A stretch of 64,000 nt of DNA from an uncultured Bacteroidales bacterium (lineage in GTDB: Bacteria > Bacteroidota > Bacteroidia > Bacteroidales > Bacteroidaceae). Below the pieces are notes generated by a model. It was not told the origin of the DNA, ran no database searches, and worked only from the letters and a program-made list of their open reading frames with translations. Location: assembly GCA_902779845.1 (NCBI GenBank), contig CACZCZ010000005.1, forward strand, positions 1-64,000, in the 5' to 3' direction. Made by a program: the position numbers and the translations under genes. How positions within the stretch are numbered: position 1 is the first letter of the stretch; the number at the start of each line of letters is the position of its first letter. Positions 32,778 to 41,530 of the stretch are shown here, one piece after another.

Positions 32778-34634
32778 ATGATGATGAAACAACAACTCCT
32801 CACACTCCTCACCTTCTGCACCTTAGGCATCACTGCCACAGCGCAGAACAAGAGCTTCACGGTGGCCGCCATGAATGTCGATGGAATGCCCAAATCCATC
32901 AAGGTCGCCGGGATATACACCGTGAATCTGAACCCCGATGCCAAGGAAGCCGCAGGTGCCACCGCCATCGGCCAGAAGCTGGTCACCAAGGGCTACGACT
33001 ATATCGCCGTCAGCGAGGACTTCAACTACAACGACCAGATCATGGAACAGATTGGCGGCATCTATTCCGCCGGCACCCATCGCGGGAAGATCAATGCCAG
33101 CCTCGCCGCCATTGCCAACTACCTGGCCAAGAAGCCCCTCTTCGACACCGACGGTCTGAACCTCTTCTGGCGCAAGGATGCCGTGGGAGTGAATGCCGAG
33201 TACTGGACAGCCTGGAACGATCACCACGGCTATGACAACGACGGTGCCGACGGTCTCATCAAGAAAGGCTTCCGCTACTACCTCGCCGACCTCGGCGACG
33301 GCCAGCTCGTAGATCTCTACATCCTCCACATGGATGCCGAGGTCAGCGATGGCGACCTTGCCGCTCGCGAGTCGCAGCTACGCCAGCTGGCCGACGACAT
33401 CCTTCGCATCAACCCCAGCCGCCGTCCCAAGATTGTCATGGGCGACACCAACTGCCGCTACACGCGCGACCATCTGAAAACCCTTTTCATTGATGTCATC
33501 AATGCCGACCCGCGCTACACCATCAAGGACGGTTGGGTGGAGAAATGCAAGAACAACACCTACCCCGCCTATGGCAGCAATGCCCTCATGGTAGATGCCC
33601 TCGGATATGTCGAAGGTGAAATCGTAGATAAGCTCTTCTACATCAACCCCAAGTACGGGATGCAACTCACGCTGAACCGCTTCTTTGTCGATACCGATTT
33701 CAACGGTGCCGACGGCGAGCCGCTGGCCGACCACTACCCCGTCGTTGGCAAGTTTGTGGCCAAGGGCACCCTCTACGACCCCGCTACCTACTGGAGCGGC
33801 AGCTATGACAACAACGCCTATCGCGCCTATGCCCTCGCCTATGACGGTCTGCTGCCCCTGACGCGCGCCACCCTCAAGAGCCCCCTCAAGGAAGAACTCG
33901 CCGCACTGCTCACCGAGCATGTCGATGCCGCTTCCGACATCACCGCCCGCATCGCGGCCTTCCGCCAGCATCTGAAAGAGAACATGGCAGAGAACTACAC
34001 CGAGGACGAGCAGACCAGCAAGCTTGCCAACCCCTCCTTTGAGCAGGGACAGCGTCTTGCATCCGGCCATGTCGAGGGTTGGGTTGTCAATGCCGACGCC
34101 TGGGAGGCCTTCACCTCCGGTGTCGTAGATAACAACGAGGGCGCAGCCGTTCGCGACTTCTGGCCCCATGATGGCAACTACGTCTTCAACACCTGGGGCG
34201 GCACGCCCGCCGGTGGTTTCTTCTGCCGCCAGGAGGTCACCCTCACCGCAGGCTGGTACCGTCTTGAAGGCACCATTGCCACAGACAGCGAGTTCTCTGT
34301 CAACCTCCGCTTCGGCGACGCGCGCCTCTCCTCCGGTCCACGCTACGACCGCCACGAGGGCTGCCGCGTCCAGCTCATCACCTATCACCCCGGTGGCAAG
34401 GTCATCATTGGCGCCGAGTCCGACAACTGGTTTGAGGCCGACGACTTCCGTCTCTACCGCTACAAAGCCATCCCCACAGCCATCGAGAGCATCGAAGCCG
34501 ACAACCCCTCAACCCTCACCCCCCACCCCTCCACCATCTACGACCTCTCCGGCCGTCGCCTCTCCCAACCCCGCCCTGGCCTCAACATCATCCGCAACGC
34601 CAACGGCACCACACAGAAAATCCTCATCAAGTAA
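32778..34634 (+). CDS. Secreted endonuclease/exonuclease/phosphatase-fold protein with sorting tail
   Basis: A 618-residue exported protein (signal peptide ending ITATAQ). Residues about 25-330 form an EEP (DNase I-like) domain: AAMNVDGMP, AVSEDFNYND (the catalytic Glu region), LHMDAEVSDGD, MGDTNCRYTRD and ADHYPVVGKF. The middle has a CBM-like module (NPSFEQGQRLASGHVEGW). The end, YDLSGRRLSQ...GLNIIRNANGTTQKILIK, matches the short type IX-like tail of other proteins here. The substrate could be nucleic acid, phosphoinositide or sphingomyelin; motifs alone do not decide. Three in-frame ATG codons open the gene. Confidence 0.75.
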   Translation: MMMKQQLLTLLTFCTLGITATAQNKSFTVAAMNVDGMPKSIKVAGIYTVNLNPDAKEAAGATAIGQKLVTKGYDYIAVSEDFNYNDQIMEQIGGIYSAGTHRGKINASLAAIANYLAKKPLFDTDGLNLFWRKDAVGVNAEYWTAWNDHHGYDNDGADGLIKKGFRYYLADLGDGQLVDLYILHMDAEVSDGDLAARESQLRQLADDILRINPSRRPKIVMGDTNCRYTRDHLKTLFIDVINADPRYTIKDGWVEKCKNNTYPAYGSNALMVDALGYVEGEIVDKLFYINPKYGMQLTLNRFFVDTDFNGADGEPLADHYPVVGKFVAKGTLYDPATYWSGSYDNNAYRAYALAYDGLLPLTRATLKSPLKEELAALLTEHVDAASDITARIAAFRQHLKENMAENYTEDEQTSKLANPSFEQGQRLASGHVEGWVVNADAWEAFTSGVVDNNEGAAVRDFWPHDGNYVFNTWGGTPAGGFFCRQEVTLTAGWYRLEGTIATDSEFSVNLRFGDARLSSGPRYDRHEGCRVQLITYHPGGKVIIGAESDNWFEADDFRLYRYKAIPTAIESIEADNPSTLTPHPSTIYDLSGRRLSQPRPGLNIIRNANGTTQKILIK

Positions 34635-34689
34635 CCCCTCTCTCTTACATACGACAAGAGGGGGGGCAAAATACAGATGCTACATTTTT

Positions 34690-34776
34690 ACAACGAATTG
34701 GACAAATTAGACGAATTCTTTAAATGGCTGTCTAAGAAGCCCCTCGATAATTCGTAAAATTAGTCTAATTCGTTGT
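34690..34776. repeat. 28-bp imperfect inverted repeat
   Basis: The arms at 34690-34717 and 34749-34776 (ACAACGAATTGGACAAATTA against its complement) match at 24 of 28 positions. It lies between the EEP gene and its terminator. Confidence 0.7.
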
Positions 34777-34780
34777 GGAG

Positions 34781-34828
34781 AACAAGAAAGAGGCTGTGTC
34801 ATGTATTTTGACACAGCCTCTTGTTCTT
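34781..34828. terminator. Bidirectional terminator
   Basis: AGAGGCTGTGTCA and TGACACAGCCTCT form a 13-bp stem with a 7-base loop, extended by AACAAG/CTTGTT with slippage. It lies between the plus-strand EEP gene and the minus-strand 66-residue peptide gene, and can serve both. Confidence 0.85.
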
Positions 34829-34871
34829 ATTGATAGGTACTAGTACCTGAGTTCGTTGGATGTCGTACGAT

Positions 34872-35072
34872 TTAGTATTCGTCATCTGAGCCATTGCCCC
34901 AGATGTCCCAATCGCCAGAATCTTTGGTGTCGCTATACATTCCGCCATCAGTATCTCCACCGAAAAGAATGTCTGTTACATCACCAGATGAGTGGGCAGA
35001 TGCTATCAGCAGATGCTCATTGGAATGCAAGAGCATAACAGATGTCACGGGGCTAATATATTGCTTTTTCAT
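34872..35072 (-). CDS. 66-residue YISP-type small protein, copy 1
   Basis: A 66-residue acidic protein without a signal peptide. It opens MKKQYISP, has a short hydrophobic part (SNEHLLIASAH) and ends DTKDSGDWDIWGNGSDDEY. A paralogue of the same length lies at 41268-41468 (MEKKVYISP...LISGS...DTKSSGSWNVWSSDDE). Each follows a very large secreted-protein gene by less than 90 bases on the same strand, so this is probably a real co-transcribed gene. The function is unknown. Ideas include a peptide precursor, a secretion adaptor or a regulatory peptide; nothing in the sequence decides. Confidence 0.7.
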   Translation of the reverse strand: MKKQYISPVTSVMLLHSNEHLLIASAHSSGDVTDILFGGDTDGGMYSDTKDSGDWDIWGNGSDDEY

Positions 35073-35106
35073 AATTCAAGAATTTGAGAGTTTAAGAATA
35101 TTAACA

Positions 35107-35152
35107 ACTCCCCTACTCCCCCTCCCAGATGGGAGGGGGGGAGGTGGGGGCT
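35107..35152. repeat. GC-rich palindromic element (intergenic)
   Basis: CCCCTCCCAGATGGGAGGGG at its core, flanked by CTCCCCTACTC and GGAGGTGGGGG. It lies between the large gene and the 66-residue gene. Same family as the copies at 51475, 51593 and 58203. Confidence 0.75.
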
Positions 35153-35156
35153 TTGT

Positions 35157-38100
35157 TTATTTTACAAGAATTTTCTTTCCATTGATGATATTCACACCCT
35201 TCTGGGCCTTGTTCAGGCGTTGACCAGCGAGGTTGAATACATTTTCCTCTTCATCAGCTACGCTGTTGACATCGCTAATGCGAGTAGCAACACCATCAAT
35301 GAACAAATTAGCCTTTACATCGCCACCAGACTTCTTCTGGAAATATGCACGGAAGGGCTTTGCAGAGTCTGTACCATTGGAACGGAAAATTTGTTGAACT
35401 CCAGCCTTTGTTGCGATGAAATAATCTCCATCCGCAAATGTTGTCAGATCATAAACACCGACATAGTCAAAGTTAGTGCCCTCGGCGATGGTGGAGGTAG
35501 GAGCCTCGATGGTCACACCTTCAATAACCTTTTCAGTTGCAGCGGCAGTAGCCTTTACCAAAACAGGAACGTTGGCGGTGATAGCACCAGAGCCGACAGT
35601 GGTGAAGGTGAGTTCAGCAGAGTTGACATTTGCGCTGTTCTCGCTGTAGCTATAAACCACGGCACCAGTACCGAAGACAGCCTGAACCTGAACGGCCGTG
35701 AGGTCGAAGGGCAGAACAACAGTGTTATAGCCCTCTTTGATGCCGCGCTGCAAGGTTACGGTTGCCAACTCGCCATCGTTGGAAGTGATAGTAGAAGCCA
35801 TATCGCTGGCGTCGGAGAGCGTAATCTTCGTGGTCTTGTCTTCATCAGAAAGGAGCTCAGCGTCTGCGAGAGATACCCAGTTCCACTTCATATCGGAACT
35901 TACATTGATAGTCAATGTAACATCACCAGCCTCACCAACGGTGAAGGGCAGGAAACGCCACTGCCAACCAGCACCCTTGTTGTCCTCTGTCGCAGCACCT
36001 GCACTCTTACGGAAGGTATCGCCATCAGCCCAGCTAGCAACACCGCTGGTAGTAATACCACGTGTGTTGTTACCGGCAGTCGGTAAAGTAACGGTGTTAG
36101 CTGTAGCAGATGAAGCGATGGTTCCATGAGTATCTACAGAACCACGGGCAGCGAGTTTCAGTACATAGTTACCTGCAGGCAGATTGTTGGCAACCTTCGT
36201 ATAGGTTACCGACCAGTTTTCGCTATACCATCCACGTGCAGATTGCTCATAATAAGTACGGGTAGTGTTGCTCCAGTGTTCGGAGTTGAGAGTCTGAGGA
36301 TCAACAGGTGTGTCTCCATGTTCAGCATCAAGAGCTGTTCCTGTCCATGTGCTAAAGTCACCTATCTTGGACGTAAGAGAGAAAGTGTAGTTTGCTGCGA
36401 CATATTGGGCTGTTGCCACACGGACAGCCGGCTCGTCGCTTGCAGCCTTTGCAGCGGCTTCAGCGGCGGTAGTGGGTGCTGTAATGCCAACACCTGCATA
36501 GATGCCTTCATCGATGAGATCGGCCTCAGCCTTTGCTGTTGCAACAGCGGCACGTGTGTTCGTATATGTATTCCAATTGGCCACACCATTCTTGAAGGTG
36601 GTGGTCAGAGTTGTCAAGGCGTCTGTTGCAGTCTCAAATTTTTCCTGAGTCTCGTCATCTTCCACAACGCTCTTTGGATAAGTCGTTGTTACAGCCGTAG
36701 AAAGGTTGCTGCGGTCTGTACCTCCGACATTGGTATAGGTTGCATTGTCAAGTGCATCTTCTGCAGCATTTAAAGCCTCTTCGTATTCATCGCGATAGAG
36801 AGCCAGAGCATCATCGCCGAAGTACTTAATCTTGAAGTCACGGAAGATGGTCCACTTATCGGTAGCAGAGCCATTCTCACGCTTATCGTCAGCGGTGTCC
36901 TCATTCTTGAAACCGATGTTTACATTTGTAGCATCATCAAGAGTAATCTTAATGGAGTTTACATAGAGTCCAGCATTGAAGGAAGTCTCGGCCTGAGCAG
37001 TGTTATTCTCTCCGTTTGCAAGGGGGAGAACCAACACTTGGTCGCTATTGGCATAGAGGAAGGTGTGGTAAGTACTGCCTGCCTGAGCTGCACGGTGGAA
37101 AGCGCTCACCTCAATATTATAGTTACCAGCAGGCAGTTCGTATGCAGTCTGATAGAAGTCGAAGTTGGCCTGCCAGAACTCAGAGCAGTTATTAGCATAC
37201 TTGGGATATGAAGGATTCGTGTTGCTGACAATGGTCCACAAGCTGAGGTCGCCGCTGTTACGCATGGAAGCATTGTAGAGCATAGCATCCGTGAGGTCGA
37301 GATACTGACCTGCAACGATGTCCACATTACCTGCAAAGGCGCTGGCTGCCTTGCGAAGGTTAACGATGGCCGTCTCGACCGCAGCGGCGGTCGTAGCCTC
37401 GTCAACAGCTGTCTGCTGAGCTGCAACGGCTGCGTCGAAGGTTGTCACGGCTGTGCCGGGATCGGTGTATTTCGTTGTCTGGCTCTTCAAAGCAACTACA
37501 TTAGGCTTCACGGCCAAAAAGCGAGCATACGGCTCCATGATGGGACGAGCTGTAGAAATGGCTGCAATCACATCATCAGCAGCATCACTATATTCCTTAC
37601 CAGTGGAATAAGAAATATTCTTTGCGTCAACAACTGCCTTCAAGGTAGCCTTAGCAGCTGTGGGCAGGGACGCATAAAGGCCTTCAGCCTCAGTGACAGC
37701 ATCGGCAAGGAACTGCTGAGTAACACTTATGGGGTATTCACCAAGATACTTCAGTTCAAAGCTGCGATATATTGTCCAATGGTCGCCCTTACTATTTGTC
37801 TGCAATCCAACAGTTATCGAGCCATCATTTATCAAATGGTAGGTTATATTGTTGACACCATTGCCTTCATTAAAGAAAGTATTAGCTTCATTTCGATTGT
37901 TGACAGAGCCACAACCAGGAAGAACTACACTTTGGTCATTCAAGCTCACGGTTCCATCGCCGCCATCACGCTGAAATGCGACAGCCGTTAGCAGATAGTA
38001 ACCAGCAGGCAAGTTAGGGATTTCCTGTGTCATCGTTGCTGTTTTGTTCCAAAATCCGGAACAACGATTTGCGGCATCTGCCTCATTGAGGTCTGAAGAA

Positions 38101-39239
38101 AGTGTCCATCCTGTACCATGCACAAACGGTTGGGGATTCTTCATCTTCACATAACTCTGAACCTGAGGTTCTGTAGTTCCAAGATATTCCAAACGAAAGT
38201 TGTCAAAGCCAGTCCAAGCATCTCCAGTTAACGTCTCGGCTTTAACACCCACTCTGATGTTTCCGTCTGTTACATTCACTATCAGAGGAATGTTCTCGTA
38301 AAGTCCTGCATTAAAGGCAGACATTTCACCTGCTCTATCATTCGGGAACTTACCAGTAATACCCGCTGTCGTCTGATTGGAGTTTCCAGTCTTACCTGAA
38401 TCATCGAAAATGGACATTAACGGAGCTGACACGCTGTTAATATAATATTTTGCATAGAGATTCTCCGTGCCTGCATTATATGCTGAAGCTGCAGCCACAT
38501 ATCCGCCATCACGATAATAACCTTGGACATACAATTTATACCAACCATTCGGAACATCGCTAATAGTTTGATATACATCAAAGGTCGTATTAAACTTTTC
38601 AGCATTGAAGTTACATGATGCTGTGTTATCGGCTCCACCAATAGATGGACTACCTTGCCATACACTATTTCGTGTATCATTGCGCCCAAAGTTGGGAGCT
38701 GTTATCAGGAAGGTAGCATCCAATGGACTATCCTCAGTAGCAGACGTTAAAGCAGCAATACGGTCTGCCTTGGTCACTAACTTCCAATAGGTAGAGGTCG
38801 TGCGGCTTCCAGGATCACCAAGCATTTCCACATCGTCTAGTTCTGTAGTCGCCATGAGGTACTCACCATTAAAAATGATTTGATAGACATTAGTTTCACC
38901 AGCCACTGCACGGAAAGTCCAGTTTGTAGCTGCACCATCACACCAAGTAGAACTGTTTACGTAATGATTGTTTCCGCCATTGGATACTTTTGAGTCAATG
39001 GTGTAAACACCATCGCTAACATTAGCAAGCGTAAAATCAAAAGTGCTGTTAGCAGAGAGGTTGGCATTCGTACCCCAACTATCATTGGATTTATTACCAA
39101 TGTTGAGAAATTTGCCAGCGCCTACGTTGTAGAGGTAGAAGGTACCTGCTCCAACAGCATTACCTGTCCACGTTTGCGCCCAACTTCCGACCGAGCACAA
39201 TAGTGCTACGGCCATAGCCAATAAAGTCTTTCGTTTCAT
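35157..39239 (-). CDS. Very large secreted multi-beta-domain protein
   Basis: A 1360-residue exported protein (MKRKTLLAMAVALLCSVGSWAQ). The N-terminus has FYLYNVGAGKFLNIGNKSND, a ricin/lectin-like motif shared with the 1020-residue paralogue at 41531. At least four CBM-like beta-sandwich modules follow, each with a phrase such as TFDVYQTISDVPNGWYKLYV, MTQEIPNLPAGYYLLTAVAF or DFYQTAYELPAGNYNIEVSA. These are linked by Ala-rich helical segments (AVAAQQTAVDEATTAAAVET). The C-terminus VFNLAGQRLNKAQKGVNIIN plus GKKILVK is a type IX-like tail. No catalytic domain is recognised; a glycan-binding or adhesive role is likely. Own promoter at 39355; the 66-residue gene follows. Confidence 0.8.
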   Translation of the reverse strand: MKRKTLLAMAVALLCSVGSWAQTWTGNAVGAGTFYLYNVGAGKFLNIGNKSNDSWGTNANLSANSTFDFTLANVSDGVYTIDSKVSNGGNNHYVNSSTWCDGAATNWTFRAVAGETNVYQIIFNGEYLMATTELDDVEMLGDPGSRTTSTYWKLVTKADRIAALTSATEDSPLDATFLITAPNFGRNDTRNSVWQGSPSIGGADNTASCNFNAEKFNTTFDVYQTISDVPNGWYKLYVQGYYRDGGYVAAASAYNAGTENLYAKYYINSVSAPLMSIFDDSGKTGNSNQTTAGITGKFPNDRAGEMSAFNAGLYENIPLIVNVTDGNIRVGVKAETLTGDAWTGFDNFRLEYLGTTEPQVQSYVKMKNPQPFVHGTGWTLSSDLNEADAANRCSGFWNKTATMTQEIPNLPAGYYLLTAVAFQRDGGDGTVSLNDQSVVLPGCGSVNNRNEANTFFNEGNGVNNITYHLINDGSITVGLQTNSKGDHWTIYRSFELKYLGEYPISVTQQFLADAVTEAEGLYASLPTAAKATLKAVVDAKNISYSTGKEYSDAADDVIAAISTARPIMEPYARFLAVKPNVVALKSQTTKYTDPGTAVTTFDAAVAAQQTAVDEATTAAAVETAIVNLRKAASAFAGNVDIVAGQYLDLTDAMLYNASMRNSGDLSLWTIVSNTNPSYPKYANNCSEFWQANFDFYQTAYELPAGNYNIEVSAFHRAAQAGSTYHTFLYANSDQVLVLPLANGENNTAQAETSFNAGLYVNSIKITLDDATNVNIGFKNEDTADDKRENGSATDKWTIFRDFKIKYFGDDALALYRDEYEEALNAAEDALDNATYTNVGGTDRSNLSTAVTTTYPKSVVEDDETQEKFETATDALTTLTTTFKNGVANWNTYTNTRAAVATAKAEADLIDEGIYAGVGITAPTTAAEAAAKAASDEPAVRVATAQYVAANYTFSLTSKIGDFSTWTGTALDAEHGDTPVDPQTLNSEHWSNTTRTYYEQSARGWYSENWSVTYTKVANNLPAGNYVLKLAARGSVDTHGTIASSATANTVTLPTAGNNTRGITTSGVASWADGDTFRKSAGAATEDNKGAGWQWRFLPFTVGEAGDVTLTINVSSDMKWNWVSLADAELLSDEDKTTKITLSDASDMASTITSNDGELATVTLQRGIKEGYNTVVLPFDLTAVQVQAVFGTGAVVYSYSENSANVNSAELTFTTVGSGAITANVPVLVKATAAATEKVIEGVTIEAPTSTIAEGTNFDYVGVYDLTTFADGDYFIATKAGVQQIFRSNGTDSAKPFRAYFQKKSGGDVKANLFIDGVATRISDVNSVADEEENVFNLAGQRLNKAQKGVNIINGKKILVK

Positions 39240-39354
39240 TTGATTGATAGTTAATTAATTATTGTTTAAAAGTTGTTAGTCAGCGTAGCGTCAGAGACGC
39301 TCATATATAGTTAATGTACGCGCGCGGGAAGGCGCAAATCATACAAAACCGTTA

Positions 39355-39362
39355 CAAAGGTA
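39355..39362 (-). promoter_or_regulatory. -7 element of the 1360-residue gene
   Basis: The minus strand reads TACCTTTG followed by TAACGG, giving a leader of about 110 bases. Confidence 0.7.
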
Positions 39363-39682
39363 CTAAGAAATCGTTAACGAGTGCTCATAGTATAGTTAAA
39401 GAAGGTTAAAACGGCAGATTTGCTATCAATATCAACGAAATAATCTCTTAAAGACCATGCGCTCCACGGGTTAAATCTAAACCTAAATCATCTTTCACCA
39501 CGGATTTCACGGATGTCTTTTCGAACACGAATCTCACGAATCACACTAATCTTTATTTAAGTTCAGATTTTAGTAGATTTATGTTCTTTTCTTGGCCATT
39601 GATGTGAGTGAAACATAAGCGATTTGTGATACCTTCATCATTTTGGGCCTAAGCGGCTGATTCACAACCCGCTGAATAAAAA

Positions 39683-39773
39683 CAAACCTACATGAAACCT
39701 ACATGAAACCTACATGATTCCTACATGCCCCCTCCATTCTTATGTAGGTACCATGTAGGTTTTATGTAGGTTT
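39683..39773. repeat. AAACCTACATG inverted cluster
   Basis: Four CCTACATG words at 39683-39727 (AAACCTACATGAAACCTACA and on) face three ATGTAGG words at 39741-39773. The two sides can pair as a long hairpin or form smaller alternates. Confidence 0.8.
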
Positions 39774-39852
39774 GAATCTGAGCAAGTCTCTAACCTTCAA
39801 TCAATTAATCCCGAAATGATGAAGGTATGTGAAATACATGGTGTGATAGCCT

Positions 39853-39955
39853 TCGATGCATGGTGCGATGGCAAACGATGCATGGTGCATCGCCGTGAAG
39901 ACCATGCTCCTCCGCCCTTAAGACCTTGGTCTTCATGTGCATTCCACCAGTGGAA
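39853..39955. repeat. Second locus of the 22-bp repeat / CACCAGTG module
   Basis: Two CGATGCATGGTGC copies (39853, 39875) are followed by AAGACCATGCTCCTCCGCCC (22-base unit from 39898), AAGACCTTGGTCTTCATG (next unit) and the palindrome TTCCAC-CA-GTGGAA (39942-39955). The order of units then palindrome is the same as at 10211-10404. Confidence 0.65.
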
Positions 39956-39960
39956 CGCAG

Positions 39961-41085
39961 CTATTGCTGTAGCAACCATTGCGCAAAGAACTTATCATAG
40001 ACCTCATAGACGCCAAGATGCATTGTGATAAAGTCTTTGTCCAGAAGCCCCTTAACTGCCGACTGTACGCTACTGGCCGACTGGAGGTGATAACGTTTGA
40101 TAAAAGATGATGATGTCAACGATGTGGCTTTGCCGGCTTTGGCAATGGCCATCAATAATGCTTTCTGTTTCAGTGGAAGTTGGAATAGGAGGGACTCATA
40201 GGTGTAGCTGTTGGACGCCAACACAGCATGAATAGCTGAGTCAATCATGTCAGGCGTACAAGAAGCACCGACAGGTGTTTGTGCAAATAACTGGTTCATG
40301 ATACGTTGCATATACCAGGTTACGCCTTCAAACCTCTGATACACTTGTTCTACCACATGTTCATCCAGGTCCTTTCCATACTGACTGAACAGCCTCTGAG
40401 CGAAAGGCGTATAGCGATTTAATGGTAAGGCTCCAATATTCATCATGGTTGCGCTCTGGTAGAAGGGACGTGCCGCTGATAGGAATATATTCCCCATCAT
40501 ATTTCGCTGACTACCCGCAAAGATGAACCTCGCATTTGTGCAATGTTGGATATATGTTCGAAGTAGCGCCTCTGTAGAGCTGTCAGGATAATGCGAGATA
40601 ACCTGGAATTCGTCAATTGCAATCAGGCACGGTTTATCAGCATGACGGATGTACTCGAAGATCTCGTCTAACGTGACCTGTGGTGTATGAATATCACCCA
40701 GTTCCAGGTTCCAAGTGGGATTACCATTGATGTCAAAGCCAATACCAGAGCGCAGAGATTGTAACCCATTGACAAACGCCATTGCGGCCTTCTTTCCACG
40801 TGACAATAAAGCCTGCAGGATTCCACGTCCCAGAACTGAAACAAATTCATCCAGGTTTTTAGTCGCATAGATATCTACGAGAACGGTATAGTAGTTTTGC
40901 TTTATTTGGGGCTGCTCAAAGAGGTGACAGATGAGACCTGTCTTGCCGATGCGACGAGGTGACAATAGTGCTACGTGATTGCCGTTGACTACAAGGGTGG
41001 TAAGGTCCCGTGTCTCCTGAACGCGGTCACAAAACAGCTTGTCAGATACGTAGCCACTTACGATAAAAGGGTTCTCGAGTTTCAT
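39961..41085 (-). CDS. AAA-type ATP-binding protein (ATPase_2-like)
   Basis: A 374-residue cytosolic protein. The P-loop reads SPRRIGKTGLICHLF, the usual form in the archaeal-type ATPase_2 (PF01637) family. Walker B is CLIAIDEFQVI and a sensor-like motif is FIFAGSQRNMM. The C-terminal 80 residues look like a winged helix (LTSSSFIKRYHLQSASSVQSAVKGL) ending in VYEVYDKFFAQWL. Such proteins are numerous in Bacteroides and Prevotella, with no assigned role; relatives resemble STAND signalling or DNA-mobility ATPases. It lies between the two secreted-protein cassettes on the same strand. The start at 41085 (MKLENPFIVSGYV) is the usual family opening. Confidence 0.8.
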   Translation of the reverse strand: MKLENPFIVSGYVSDKLFCDRVQETRDLTTLVVNGNHVALLSPRRIGKTGLICHLFEQPQIKQNYYTVLVDIYATKNLDEFVSVLGRGILQALLSRGKKAAMAFVNGLQSLRSGIGFDINGNPTWNLELGDIHTPQVTLDEIFEYIRHADKPCLIAIDEFQVISHYPDSSTEALLRTYIQHCTNARFIFAGSQRNMMGNIFLSAARPFYQSATMMNIGALPLNRYTPFAQRLFSQYGKDLDEHVVEQVYQRFEGVTWYMQRIMNQLFAQTPVGASCTPDMIDSAIHAVLASNSYTYESLLFQLPLKQKALLMAIAKAGKATSLTSSSFIKRYHLQSASSVQSAVKGLLDKDFITMHLGVYEVYDKFFAQWLLQQ

Positions 41086-41106
41086 AATTGTATCAGTTTT
41101 GTTATG

Positions 41107-41114
41107 CAAAGGTA
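41107..41114 (-). promoter_or_regulatory. -7 element of the ATPase gene
   Basis: The minus strand reads TACCTTTG followed by CATAAC, 22 bases before the start; a very short leader. Upstream are AT-rich near-repeats (TAATTATCATCTT). Confidence 0.75.
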
Positions 41115-41192
41115 ATTATTATCTTTTAATTATCATCTTGTAATAATCATCTTATAATAATTATTAACAGATTGAAGCACCTCCATAACAAG

Positions 41193-41227
41193 AACAGCTG
41201 CAGTTCGGTGAGTGAACTGCAGCTGTT
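41193..41227 (-). terminator. Hairpin terminator after the 66-residue gene, copy 2
   Basis: AACAGCTGCAGTTC and GAACTGCAGCTGTT form a perfect 14-bp stem with a 7-base loop. On the minus strand it is followed by CTTGTTATG, a weak T-tract. Confidence 0.7.
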
Positions 41228-41267
41228 GGTGATGGACCCTGTTAAACAGTTAATGGGTTAATCTGGG

Positions 41268-41468
41268 TTATTCGTCATCACTGCTCCAGACGTTCCAGGA
41301 GCCAGAGGATTTGGTGTCCTGACCTTGGTAGCTGGAACTACTAGTTCCCTCAGAATTCTCATTGAACAACTTTTCGCCGTTTCCCTTAGAGCCAGAGATT
41401 AAGATGCCATCAGACATGTGAATGTCATAGATGCCTACGGCCGGACTGATATATACTTTCTTTTCCAT
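41268..41468 (-). CDS. 66-residue YISP-type small protein, copy 2
   Basis: Paralogue of the 34872-35072 protein: same length, opening MEKKVYISP, hydrophobic ILISGS segment, Ser/Gly/acidic middle and end DTKSSGSWNVWSSDDE. It starts 62 bases after the stop of the 1020-residue gene and is followed by a strong hairpin. Conservation is highest at the two ends. Conserved genomic position behind a large secreted protein argues against a chance open frame. No signal peptide, no known motif. Confidence 0.72.
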   Translation of the reverse strand: MEKKVYISPAVGIYDIHMSDGILISGSKGNGEKLFNENSEGTSSSSYQGQDTKSSGSWNVWSSDDE

Positions 41469-41530
41469 CTCAATAATATACTATTTGACTATTTGCGATT
41501 TACAATTTATTTCTCAATTTGGCAAATTGG

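Larger units (their letters stand above)
39240..39960. other. 720-base intergenic region
   Basis: No gene is seen. It holds the promoter of the 1360-residue gene, a block with CCACGGATTTCACGGATG and related words (39498-39560) of a type widespread in Bacteroidetes spacers, a CCTACATG inverted cluster (39683-39773), and direct CGATGCATGGTGC copies followed by two 22-bp-type units (39853-39955). Confidence 0.7.

Noticed and set aside
34168..34710. 180-codon Ser/Pro/Thr-rich plus-strand frame
   Set aside because: Out-of-frame reading of the EEP gene's 3' part.
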